Virus record (IMG/VR): IMGVR_UViG_3300046334_000021
Coordinates: 1-38,181 of that record
Direction: 5' to 3' (one strand)
Source: a virus
Length of the DNA stretch: 38,181 nt
Shown here piece after piece: positions 14,668-22,820 of the stretch. The notes under the pieces were generated by a model. The model was not told where the DNA came from. It ran no database searches and saw only the letters and a list, made by a program, of their open reading frames with translations. The position numbers and the translations under genes were made by a program. Position 1 is the first letter of the stretch, and every line of letters begins with the position of its first letter.

Positions 14668-16906
14668 AGTCACAGACCCAGCTATTCTTGCCCAATTAAA
14701 CGGTGGCTCTAAAAAAGTAACCGATCCTGCATTGTTGGCACAATTAAATGGTGAAGACGATGAGGAAGAAATTCCTTATACTCCTCCTCCTGAAAGAAAA
14801 GGATTAAGCGGTATATGGGAAGATGTCAAAGACATTCCTGGAAAAGTACTCGACTACGGATTAAATCTGCCTGGTAAAGCTGTTGAATCTTGGAAGCAAA
14901 TCGGAACTCAACCAGGACGTGCGCTTAAGAATCTAATTGCCGGAGCTGGTGAAACATTAGAAGCTCCTGTAAATCTTCTTGGAGCAGTTGGACCATATCT
15001 AAAAGAACGTGGAATTACTGACAAAATACCAGGTTTTCAAGTACCTGATACAGGAATTGAAAAGGTAATGGGTCTTGATAAACAGCAACCAGGTGACGAA
15101 CTTATTCGACAAATGTTTATGTTTTCTGGTGTTCCTAAAGTATTAGGCGGCATTCCTGGCGTTAAAACCGCTGGTAAACGCATTAAAGCAATGGGAGAAC
15201 ATGCGCCTCTAACTAAAAAACTTGAAGAATTGGAAGGAAAGCATGAGACTGCTAGAACTGAACATGGGGCGGCCACTGATGAATATAATGCCCTTAAAAA
15301 CTATCTTGAAAGTCAGCCAGGTTTTGAATCAAGCAATCCTCATGCTTTAGAAAGAAAGGCCACAGAAGCCGAACAAAAGATTGCTCAATTGCGTGAACAA
15401 TCCGAAGCAGTACCCGAACATCTACGTGCGACAGAAGAGCCAACAGCTCCAGAAAAAACACCTATATCTTTGGTTGAGCCTGTGCGCCCTGAACAAACTA
15501 ATATTAATGAATTACCTAAAACAGAAGTTAGTGACGAAGGTTTGAAGCAAGCTGAAAGTTTATTGAAAACTAACGAACAAAAATCAGCCGAACATGAAGC
15601 CGCTATTTCTCAGCACTTAGGCGAAGGAAATGCCCATAGAAAACGTGTTGCTCAGAAATTAAATCCGATTCTTGAAGCAAGACAAGCTGAAATCGGAAAA
15701 GGGTATGATGAATATATTAATGGGCTGAAAGATAAACAAGTTACTTTATCTAATCCTCGTGAAGCTAAAGCCATTACTCAAGATATTCATAAATTATTGA
15801 AAGAGGGAGATACCTCATCTAAAGAAATGATAAAACTGACTGATGAGCTGGCTAACCTTGGCAAAGGTGAAACAATGCCGGCTGATAAATTTGTCTCAGC
15901 TTACAGAAGTTTGCGAGGAATGGCACAAAAAACCCGTTCAAGTGCTTATGGTAAAGCTCCTCAAGAATTTGACAGGCTTATCGAAGCTGCTGATTCAATG
16001 GACGCTGACGTTGCTAAGATGGCAAAAATTATCGACAGTGGACTTGGAGAAGAAAACCTTGAGCAATTACATGGCTTGAATCATAGATATGCCACAGAAG
16101 TCGCTCCTTTGTTTAAAAATAAATTCTTCCAACACATGCAAGCCAATAATAAAGCGCCCACAAATATGATAGAGCAGCTCACCAATGAGCCTTATATTAA
16201 ATCCACTAACCCGAATAAAGTAACCGGCACACAGATTTTGAATGAAATTATCAAAGGTGATCCCGAATTGCTTCAAAATGTGGTTGGAGAGCGATTTGCT
16301 CATAAACCCGAAGCATTGCATCAATGGGATGAAGCAGCGCACAGTTTTATTGAACACATGCCAGAATTGAAAGAAATGCGCGGCAAGCATTTTGAATCCA
16401 AACAAGCTGAGGCGCAATCAAAACTCGATTTGGAAAAAGCCAAACATGAGCATCAAATGCAGCGCGAACAGGCTACAGCCAAAGACAAAGAAGCGGCTGA
16501 TGCAGCTCGACTTAAAAATACTAAAGCTCGTGAAGAAGCGGCTGAACAAACTCGTCAGAAAAAAGCCGAGACTCATAAAGAGAATCAAACCAAACAACAA
16601 GAACATGAGCAAAAGGCCAAACATTATAAGATGCAGCAAGAAATTAATGGACTTGAAGAAAAATCGGTTAAGCTAAAAGACAGTGCGGCTAAACTTCATG
16701 AAAAAGCTAGTCGAAAAAATATTTCGCTCAAGGAGAAAATGGACTTAGAACATGAATTGAAACAAACTAAAGAGAAACTCTCAAAGATTGAGAAGGATAT
16801 TAAGATTAAACATAGATTATATAAAATCGCTATAGGTACGGTTGTCGGAGGAGCTATTGGAGTTCCATTAGTTGGAAAGGCCAAAACGATGATAGGTGGA
16901 AATTAA
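14654..16906 (+). CDS. Large ejection protein with duplicated N-terminal motif, 750 aa
   Basis: Largest internal protein, in the P22 gp16 position. Residues 5-33 contain a near-duplicate motif, 'VTDPAILAQLNG' and 'VTDPALLAQLNG', separated by a short linker. A helical body and a long charged coiled coil (about 560-725) follow. The protein ends in a hydrophobic Gly-rich segment ('IAIGTVVGGAIGVPLVG') that could insert in the host membrane. It overlaps the previous gene by 14 bases and has a strong GGGGGG ribosome-binding site. No peptidoglycan hydrolase motif was recognised. Confidence 0.72.
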   Translation: MKSTKVTDPAILAQLNGGSKKVTDPALLAQLNGEDDEEEIPYTPPPERKGLSGIWEDVKDIPGKVLDYGLNLPGKAVESWKQIGTQPGRALKNLIAGAGETLEAPVNLLGAVGPYLKERGITDKIPGFQVPDTGIEKVMGLDKQQPGDELIRQMFMFSGVPKVLGGIPGVKTAGKRIKAMGEHAPLTKKLEELEGKHETARTEHGAATDEYNALKNYLESQPGFESSNPHALERKATEAEQKIAQLREQSEAVPEHLRATEEPTAPEKTPISLVEPVRPEQTNINELPKTEVSDEGLKQAESLLKTNEQKSAEHEAAISQHLGEGNAHRKRVAQKLNPILEARQAEIGKGYDEYINGLKDKQVTLSNPREAKAITQDIHKLLKEGDTSSKEMIKLTDELANLGKGETMPADKFVSAYRSLRGMAQKTRSSAYGKAPQEFDRLIEAADSMDADVAKMAKIIDSGLGEENLEQLHGLNHRYATEVAPLFKNKFFQHMQANNKAPTNMIEQLTNEPYIKSTNPNKVTGTQILNEIIKGDPELLQNVVGERFAHKPEALHQWDEAAHSFIEHMPELKEMRGKHFESKQAEAQSKLDLEKAKHEHQMQREQATAKDKEAADAARLKNTKAREEAAEQTRQKKAETHKENQTKQQEHEQKAKHYKMQQEINGLEEKSVKLKDSAAKLHEKASRKNISLKEKMDLEHELKQTKEKLSKIEKDIKIKHRLYKIAIGTVVGGAIGVPLVGKAKTMIGGN

Positions 16907-17070
16907 AAAGATGTTATTTGTCGATTAATTTCAGCTATCTTTTGATGATAAATTTCAGTTTCGATAGCTGATTCTTTATCTGCCTGTTCACAATAAGCTT
17001 TATGTTTTGCATTGCTTCTAAGAAGAGCTATATAGCAAAAGATGCACAAGAAAATGAAAAAACCGCACAT
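16903..17070 (-). CDS. Small single-span membrane protein (moron candidate), 55 aa
   Basis: The only minus-strand gene within the structural block. It begins 'MCGFFIFLCIFCYIALLRSN', one strongly hydrophobic segment (residues 3-17), followed by a charged helical tail of about 35 residues. GAGGAG lies 7 bases before the ATG, and a sigma70-like promoter lies 23 bases further upstream. Its stop overlaps the convergent ejection gene by 4 bases. P22 carries its immI/sieA region at the same map position. Independent expression from a prophage, perhaps in superinfection exclusion, is plausible but not shown. A lysis role is the alternative. Confidence 0.68.
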   Translation of the reverse strand: MCGFFIFLCIFCYIALLRSNAKHKAYCEQADKESAIETEIYHQKIAEINRQITSF

Positions 17071-17092
17071 GGAATGCTCCTCATAAAATTGC

Positions 17093-17121
17093 AGTATACC
17101 GAGGGATTGGATAAAAAACAA
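17093..17121 (-). promoter_or_regulatory. Promoter of the minus-strand membrane gene
   Basis: On the minus strand -35 TTGTTT (17121-17116), a 17-base spacer and -10 TATACT (17098-17093) precede the 55-aa gene. The -10 is good (5 of 6) and the -35 weak (3 of 6). It would allow expression independently of the late genes. Confidence 0.5.
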
Positions 17122-17137
17122 GCATTATAAGGATATA

Positions 17138-18775
17138 ATGATGACAATGGTGAGAGGAAGTAACCCGATTTGGTTTGAAGTTGACCTGACCGCTCATGCG
17201 TTTGATGATACTTTCTATATGTTTGTTTTAAAAAATGAAATTCCTTATATTCCTGCTACAGTATGGCAAGACCCGTTCGGTAATGTTGAATGGACAAATC
17301 CTATAAGGTTTTTAGCAAATGGCACACTTCCAAATAATATTTATTACGATCCTGATACTGTCTATAGGCTGGAATTTAGACAGGGAGACACACAATCAGA
17401 TCCACTTATCTATTTGGTTGAGAATTACGTGCCTGGCTCTAGTGGTGATACTCCTGTTAATGAAACTTCTTTTTCCACGGACAACCAAATAAGCAATCCT
17501 CAATTTGCTTTGATTAACTTTACGAGTCCTTTAACGCTAACCAGTGTTAGCACACAAACTATTAATCTTGCTCCTGGTTGGTTTTTGGATTTAACCGGAA
17601 CTGGTAACGTCACATTGACCCGAGTTTTATTAAATAGTGCTGTAGTTGACCAGACAAATGCATCATACGCTTTGCAAATTCAATTAAGCGGTACGTGGAC
17701 AGGAGCCATATTAAGGCAGCGATTTAATCAGAATGGGGTATTGTGGTCAAATTCTTTTGTGTCCTCATCAATTACGGCTCTGTCTGGAAATGCACCACAG
17801 AATATTTCAGCCAAACTGGTGGACTCTCAGGGTAATACTCTGACCTCTGTTTTGCGTACAACTGCATTGACTGAAAGCTTTAATGAATATAAAGATGTTG
17901 GTCAAATATTAAACTCCATCAATACAGACTTTCCGCCCTCCGCATACATTGAGTATCAATTGACATTGCCGATTAACTGTAATGTTACTCTGACAAGCTT
18001 TCAGCTAATTTCAGGGGATGTACAAATCACTTATCCCTATGAGCAAGACACGATTGAACGGCAGATTGACCAAACTTATCATAATGCGTTTCCGATTGTT
18101 CCAATTGGTACAGTGATTGATTTTGCCGGCTTTACAGTGCCGCTTCATTATTATTTGTGTGATGGTAGTGCTAAAAATAGAATCACTGATGATTTATTGT
18201 TTCATACCGTAACCACGACGGAAACAGTAACGCTTACCAATACAGTAAACACTTTTACTGTGGTATCCGTGGCTAATTATCACATTGGGATGGCTATTGA
18301 GGGTACAGGTATTCCAGCCTCAACCACTATTTCTAATATTTCAGGCTCTACCATAACCATGTCAGCGGCGGCAACTGCAACCGGACCATCTACTGTACGA
18401 TTTTTCGCATGGGGCGCTGGTGATGGCTCAACTACATTTAACGTACCAAATTTACAAGGATTTGTGACCGCTGGCGCAAATGGAACATTATTTGCTGGCG
18501 TAGTAAATGGAACAGGCTTAACAGGTGGCGCGGCTACTCATGCGATAACGATTGCTGAAATGCCAGCGCATAATCATCCAGGAAGTACCGTAGCTATTTC
18601 TAATGGAACACAAGTTAACCCTCCTGGAGGCAATGCATCCATGCAAAGTTTATCAGGAACAAAGGCTGTAGATGTTGCAGCTCAGGGCGGAGGAACTTTG
18701 AACGTAAGCGGAAGCCCAATGTCATTAATACAGCCAACAGCGTTAATGAAAAAATGTATCAGGTATGAATATTAA
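17138..18775 (+). CDS. Tail protein with phage collar domain, 545 aa
   Basis: The N-terminal 100 residues form a head-binding-like domain ('GSNPIWFEVDLTAHAFDDTF'). A beta sandwich (about 115-300) and a C-terminal phage tail-collar domain follow: 'IPIGTVIDFAGF' near 323, 'YLCDGS' at 339-344 and 'GDGSTTFNVPNLQG' at 428-441, with 'MPAHNH' at 475-480. The collar domain is interrupted at about 357-423 by the beta module also present in the gp4-like protein. AAGGA precedes the clustered ATGs at 17138/17141. Probably part of the adhesin apparatus. Confidence 0.83.
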   Translation: MMTMVRGSNPIWFEVDLTAHAFDDTFYMFVLKNEIPYIPATVWQDPFGNVEWTNPIRFLANGTLPNNIYYDPDTVYRLEFRQGDTQSDPLIYLVENYVPGSSGDTPVNETSFSTDNQISNPQFALINFTSPLTLTSVSTQTINLAPGWFLDLTGTGNVTLTRVLLNSAVVDQTNASYALQIQLSGTWTGAILRQRFNQNGVLWSNSFVSSSITALSGNAPQNISAKLVDSQGNTLTSVLRTTALTESFNEYKDVGQILNSINTDFPPSAYIEYQLTLPINCNVTLTSFQLISGDVQITYPYEQDTIERQIDQTYHNAFPIVPIGTVIDFAGFTVPLHYYLCDGSAKNRITDDLLFHTVTTTETVTLTNTVNTFTVVSVANYHIGMAIEGTGIPASTTISNISGSTITMSAAATATGPSTVRFFAWGAGDGSTTFNVPNLQGFVTAGANGTLFAGVVNGTGLTGGAATHAITIAEMPAHNHPGSTVAISNGTQVNPPGGNASMQSLSGTKAVDVAAQGGGTLNVSGSPMSLIQPTALMKKCIRYEY

Positions 18776-18792
18776 TCAAAAGGACGATAAAA

Positions 18793-19131
18793 ATGACTAT
18801 TCAATATAATGCAAACTACATTGAAACAATGCCATTTAGTGACACCTGTTTTCAGGTTGTTTGTGGTACTGCTGTCGAAGAAACTGCAACTATTCCTGGA
18901 ACTGATACAGATTTTTATCAGGCTTACATGGAATATTCTTCTAACTCTAATGTCTATGTGTGCAAAAACGATACTCCTGTAGTTCCGGCAAGCGGAAACG
19001 TTGGCACACAACCCTACAATGAGTTCAAGCCAGTGAAACGATACGTGCGAGGCGGTGACGTGTTACACTTTATTACACCTGATGCCATAGCATATATCGG
19101 AGTTTCATTACGAAAAATACAGGGTAGTTAA
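18793..19131 (+). CDS. Hypothetical tail-associated protein, 112 aa
   Basis: Small beta-rich protein between two fibre genes, sharing their orientation. It begins 'MTIQYNANYIETMPFSDTCF' and contains 'VRGGDVLHFITPDAIAYIGV'. AAAGGA lies upstream. It could be a fibre cap or adaptor. No family recognised. Confidence 0.65.
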   Translation: MTIQYNANYIETMPFSDTCFQVVCGTAVEETATIPGTDTDFYQAYMEYSSNSNVYVCKNDTPVVPASGNVGTQPYNEFKPVKRYVRGGDVLHFITPDAIAYIGVSLRKIQGS

Positions 19132-19154
19132 TTAACTAATCACAAGGATTCGTG

Positions 19155-21809
19155 ATGGTAAACACTATAAAATTCAGTGAAATGACACCTGGCGGTGACT
19201 TAGCCAATGATGAAAAAACACCAGGTTTGTTAAGTGGAGCTAACGTTCTATTTAACAATCCCTGGACGTTTTTGCCTCCTGGAACTACTGCCGAAAGACC
19301 CGCACCGTCAGCCGCTATTAATTACCGATTACGGTTTAATACCGATGATCAGCTTTACGAATATTATGATGCTGTTTTAGGTCAATGGACACAATTGCAA
19401 GAGAGTGCTTTTACAGTTGGACCATTTGTCACCTATACGGCTGATGCCAGTTTGCCCGATGCCCAAAATCTTGGATTATTGGCTAATGGCATTCTTAAAC
19501 AGACAATTACGTTAGGCGTTGCAACCCTCGATATTGCAGCCAATGGCGTTGACTACTATGGTCCAGGATTTACAGGCTATCTTGTTTCACCCTCTGGCAT
19601 AGCAGATTTTTTTAGCAATCCCATTTTAAATACGACAAGTCCAGGCGCACTCGCCGTAAATTATGTTCGTATTTCAAGCAACATTGCGGGCAATGGTCCA
19701 ACGATAGCTGCCGCCGGTAGTGACACAAATATTGCTTTGAATATCAGCTCTAAAGGTAGTGGTCCAATTGGGCTAATTACCCAAGCGGTTAACCAGGCTT
19801 TATTCATTTATAACGGTACAGCAAATCAACATTTGACCCGTTTTTCATTTGCCAATACCGCGGCCGATAGAACGGTCACGTGGCAGGATGCAAGTGGTAC
19901 TGTGGCTTTTATAGGGAATATTCCTGTTCAAGGCACCACTTTGGTCACGACCACTCCATATGCCGTTTTAGAATCAGACGATATTATTCTGGTTGATACT
20001 GAAACAATTGCAGCGCCAAGTTCAATTGTATTGCCGGCAGCTCCAACCAATGACGGTCAGGTATGGACTATTAAAGATTATGGATTTGATGCTTCAACTT
20101 ATCATATTACTATTTCTGTAGCAGGAGGAGGAACAATAGATTTTCAATCCACGTATACCCTTGCAGATGATGATTCAGCGGTTTCAATTGCGTGGAGCGC
20201 CAGCGAAGCTGCTTATTATGTGGTTTCTACGTTTGATACTTTAATACCTGTTCTTAGAATTTCCGGCAATTCTGGTACTGCTGTTCCCAATGCTGGAATA
20301 ATTACAATTAATGGCGGAACAACAGGTCTGACTACAAGCGCATCTGGATCAACACTTTCTCTAACTGGAGTATTAAATTCAGCGAATGGTGGTACTGGAG
20401 TTAATAATGGGTCTAGCACAATAACGCTGGGAGGCTCATTATCAACAATAGGAGCATTTACCGCCGCATTTACCATGACGGGGAATACAGCCGTAACCTT
20501 CCCCACATCGGGTACTTTGGCAACAACTTCTCAATTGCCTACACCATCGGCTTTAACAAAAACTGATGATACGAATGTCACATTAAGTTTAGGTGGCAGT
20601 CCAACAGTTGCACTTTTGGCCGCTACTTCTTTGACTCTCGGATGGACAGGTCAATTAAGCGGAGCCCGTGGTGGTACAGGTGTTGCCAATACTGGATTAA
20701 CAATTAATCTTGGAGCGGCATCAACAGGCTACATTCTTACCTCGGATGTGAGCGGTAATGCAACATGGCAGGCTCCAGGGTATTTAACAGGAGCAGTATT
20801 ATTAACTCCTGCTGGCGATCAGGACATTACAGTAGGAAGTCTCACAGTATCGGCAGGTGAATTTATTTCTGGTAAAGCGGCTGGTGGCTTTGCTGGTGGT
20901 CTTTTGATGTATTCACCTACTGCAAACTTGGGAAGATTGCTTATAAATGCCAGTGATGCTGGCGCGGGTAATTTCTCAATGAGGATTACCAATGCTTCAT
21001 TCAACCAGGCAACAGTGATCACGATTCCTGATCCGGTTGCAGCCAGCTCTACCTTCCTATTGTCCACGGCAGGAGCAACTCAGCATGTAACCGCATTTAG
21101 TTTTCAAGTTGATGCTGGTGCTTTAATTTCCGGCCTTTCAACAGGTGGAACTGCTGGACGATGGATTTTATATAGCCCAACAAGTGCCAATGGCTTTGTT
21201 CAATTCCAGGCAGCAAATAATGGTGGGAACTTTGGTATAACACTAGCGAATGATTCCTTTGGTCAAGCGTCATCAATTAATATCCCAGACCCAGGCGGAG
21301 CTACAGCAAAATTCTTGTTAGATACGTCTGCCACAAATAAAACGCTAAATTATGGATTAACCTTATCCAGTGTTAACTTTGGACAAACCACATTAAGCAA
21401 TTATACGCAAAGCACATTTACCCCAACAGTTACAAGTGCCTCTCCAGGTGACTTGTCAGTTTCTTATGCGTCACAGGAAGGTTTTTATACGAGAATTGGC
21501 CGAATGATTCTAATAAATTACACCGTTCAATTTACCCCAACATTCACCACGGCCACAGGGGTTATTACGTTTGGTGGATTGCCTGTGGCTGCTGCTGGTA
21601 ATAATTCTGCATTTTTAATATCTACTATCAGTACCGGATGGACATGGCCGGCAGGAAAAATAATTGTACCCAATACAAATTCAGGCACTACTAATGTATT
21701 ACTACAGGCTAATGCTTCAACTGCTGCTACAGCAAATTGTTCTATTGAGACTACCCTTGTTTCAGGTGTACAAGTGAACATTACTTTTTCAGGAATGTAC
21801 TACGTTTAA
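19155..21809 (+). CDS. Long tail fibre protein, 884 aa
   Basis: Long, Gly/Thr/Ser/Ala-rich fibre. The N-terminal part ('TPGLLSGANVLFNNPWTFLP') and the recurring 'NGGTGVNNGSSTITLGG' and 'ARGGTGVANTGLTINLG' segments are typical of fibre shaft repeats. Residues about 610-745 hold two copies of a beta unit ending 'INIPDPGGA'-like. The C-terminal 120 residues form a distinct tip ending 'NITFSGMYYV', the likely receptor-binding end. ATG 19155 is preferred over GTG 19152 because AAGGA is 6 bases before it. Confidence 0.85.
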   Translation: MVNTIKFSEMTPGGDLANDEKTPGLLSGANVLFNNPWTFLPPGTTAERPAPSAAINYRLRFNTDDQLYEYYDAVLGQWTQLQESAFTVGPFVTYTADASLPDAQNLGLLANGILKQTITLGVATLDIAANGVDYYGPGFTGYLVSPSGIADFFSNPILNTTSPGALAVNYVRISSNIAGNGPTIAAAGSDTNIALNISSKGSGPIGLITQAVNQALFIYNGTANQHLTRFSFANTAADRTVTWQDASGTVAFIGNIPVQGTTLVTTTPYAVLESDDIILVDTETIAAPSSIVLPAAPTNDGQVWTIKDYGFDASTYHITISVAGGGTIDFQSTYTLADDDSAVSIAWSASEAAYYVVSTFDTLIPVLRISGNSGTAVPNAGIITINGGTTGLTTSASGSTLSLTGVLNSANGGTGVNNGSSTITLGGSLSTIGAFTAAFTMTGNTAVTFPTSGTLATTSQLPTPSALTKTDDTNVTLSLGGSPTVALLAATSLTLGWTGQLSGARGGTGVANTGLTINLGAASTGYILTSDVSGNATWQAPGYLTGAVLLTPAGDQDITVGSLTVSAGEFISGKAAGGFAGGLLMYSPTANLGRLLINASDAGAGNFSMRITNASFNQATVITIPDPVAASSTFLLSTAGATQHVTAFSFQVDAGALISGLSTGGTAGRWILYSPTSANGFVQFQAANNGGNFGITLANDSFGQASSINIPDPGGATAKFLLDTSATNKTLNYGLTLSSVNFGQTTLSNYTQSTFTPTVTSASPGDLSVSYASQEGFYTRIGRMILINYTVQFTPTFTTATGVITFGGLPVAAAGNNSAFLISTISTGWTWPAGKIIVPNTNSGTTNVLLQANASTAATANCSIETTLVSGVQVNITFSGMYYV

Positions 21810-21870
21810 CATCTTGACAATCTTATGCTAGAGTGGATTTGGATTTTTTAAAATAACGTGGAGAGACAAG

Positions 21871-22116
21871 ATGTCAGAAGAAAAAAAGGAAGTTGGCCTG
21901 TTAGAACAAATGAAGCAACAACACCAAATGTATTGTCAGCAACGTGATTTGGCGCAAGTAAATTTCCAACAATTAGTTGGTGCAATTTATGCTCTTGAAA
22001 CCATGATTAAAAGTCATGAAGACGATTTGAAGAAACAACTAGAGGCAATTGCTAAAGGAGTTTGCGAAGATGGCCAAGTTAACGAGCAAAACCAGGAAGA
22101 AACTCCCCAAGAGTGA
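21871..22116 (+). CDS. Hypothetical coiled-coil protein, 81 aa
   Basis: Predicted almost wholly helical, with a coiled-coil N-terminal part ('GLLEQMKQQHQMYCQQRDLA') and an acidic Gln-rich tail. It follows the fibre gene after 61 bases that include a TTGACA hexamer (21814-21819) without a convincing -10. GGAGAG precedes the ATG. Location suggests a virion-associated or fibre-chaperone role, but no family is recognised. Confidence 0.65.
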   Translation: MSEEKKEVGLLEQMKQQHQMYCQQRDLAQVNFQQLVGAIYALETMIKSHEDDLKKQLEAIAKGVCEDGQVNEQNQEETPQE

Positions 22117-22291
22117 TTTTGGATTGCCTGGGGAAAAGAAATATCCCATGCCCGACAAATCACATGCTGCAAATGCTAAAGCACGAGCGACTCAAATGGA
22201 AGAGAAGGGGCGATTAAGCCCTTCTTCCAAGCAGAAGATTGATGCTAAAGCTAATAAAATTTTAGGCAAATCTAAGGGGAAAAAGAAATGA
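22070..22291 (+). CDS. Small basic phage protein with LPxSDFGLP motif, 73 aa
   Basis: Highly basic protein with the sequence 'LPKSDFGLPGEKKYPMPDKS' followed by 'HAANAKARATQ'. This signature recurs in small proteins of many phage structural regions, but its function is unknown to me. The start is set at ATG 22070, with GGAG upstream and a 47-base overlap with the 81-aa gene. A longer start at 22049 has no better site. The C-terminus is a Lys-rich tail ('NKILGKSKGKKK'). Confidence 0.7.
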   Translation: MAKLTSKTRKKLPKSDFGLPGEKKYPMPDKSHAANAKARATQMEEKGRLSPSSKQKIDAKANKILGKSKGKKK

Positions 22292-22482
22292 GTTTGCTAT
22301 CATCATTTATCACAAATCAATTAATTAAATCTTTGGAACATCAATTTTTAGCACATGAGCCCGAGTTACAAGAAGCGTTTGTAAATGAAGTAGCTGAAGC
22401 TGTTAGCGACGTTGTAGCATGGCTTAACAGCAAATTATCAACTAGCCAACCAGTGGAGGCATTAAATGAAGAAGGAAAGTAA
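22288..22482 (+). CDS. Hypothetical protein, 64 aa
   Basis: Small mostly helical protein ('SLLSSFITNQLIKSLEHQFL', then an acidic helix). Its ATG overlaps the preceding stop (ATGA). The ribosome-binding region lies inside the Lys-rich end of the previous gene. There is no membrane segment strong enough to call a holin. Function unknown. Confidence 0.6.
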   Translation: MSLLSSFITNQLIKSLEHQFLAHEPELQEAFVNEVAEAVSDVVAWLNSKLSTSQPVEALNEEGK

Positions 22483-22579
22483 AAAGCCCATGAAAAAAAT
22501 GGACATGAAAGAGAAAAAGATGGACAAAAAGATGGATCGCAAGACTGACAAGCCGGCTAAAAAGGATTGTCGTTACTAG
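22466..22579 (+). CDS. Lys/Met-rich micro-protein, 37 aa (short gene)
   Basis: A 37-codon frame beginning 'MKKESKKPMKKMDMKEKKMD' and ending 'KDCRY'. GGAGG is placed 6 bases before the ATG, the best ribosome-binding site of this cluster, and the frame overlaps the 64-aa gene by 17 bases. About half of the residues are Lys or Met. Such a peptide may bind nucleic acid or coat the virion interior. The name is descriptive only. Confidence 0.55.
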   Translation: MKKESKKPMKKMDMKEKKMDKKMDRKTDKPAKKDCRY

Positions 22580-22588
22580 GAGATAATC

Positions 22589-22789
22589 ATGGCTTATGAA
22601 GATGCTCCCGTAAAAGGTAGAGATACCGACGGAAAAGACAGAAGGACGAAGCCAGGGTATAATGAAGAAATAGATAGTGCCAAGGCTGCAAGAAATAATA
22701 CATTAAAAGATTCAGATCCAACGGTCGAAAAAGAAGGATTCTTAGGCGTGGATAATCTGGACAAGATGAGACGGAGAAAAGTTAGGTAG
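22589..22789 (+). CDS. Hypothetical charged protein, 66 aa
   Basis: Short, charged and probably disordered protein ('MAYEDAPVKGRDTDGKDRRT') ending in a basic run 'MRRRKVR'. AGGAG lies before the ATG and the gene sits 9 bases after the micro-protein stop. It belongs to the cluster of small basic genes between the fibre and the repeat-rich structural gene. No family recognised. Confidence 0.62.
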   Translation: MAYEDAPVKGRDTDGKDRRTKPGYNEEIDSAKAARNNTLKDSDPTVEKEGFLGVDNLDKMRRRKVR

Positions 22790-22820
22790 TATCCCTCAAA
22801 AATTATAAGGAGATAATTAA

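Noticed and set aside
16392-16676. Lys/Asn-rich frame overlapping the large ejection gene
   Set aside because: It is a +1-frame shadow of the coiled-coil coding region, without a ribosome-binding site.
20216-20506. Minus-strand frames within the fibre and repeat-protein genes (also 20819-21067, 21527-21781, 23108-23428)
   Set aside because: They are antisense shadows of Gly/Thr/Ala-rich coding repeats, with low-complexity products and no ribosome-binding sites.
21814-21830. Promoter before the 81-aa gene (TTGACA hexamer)
   Set aside because: The -35 is consensus, but no acceptable -10 lies at 16-18 bases. I left it as a remark only.
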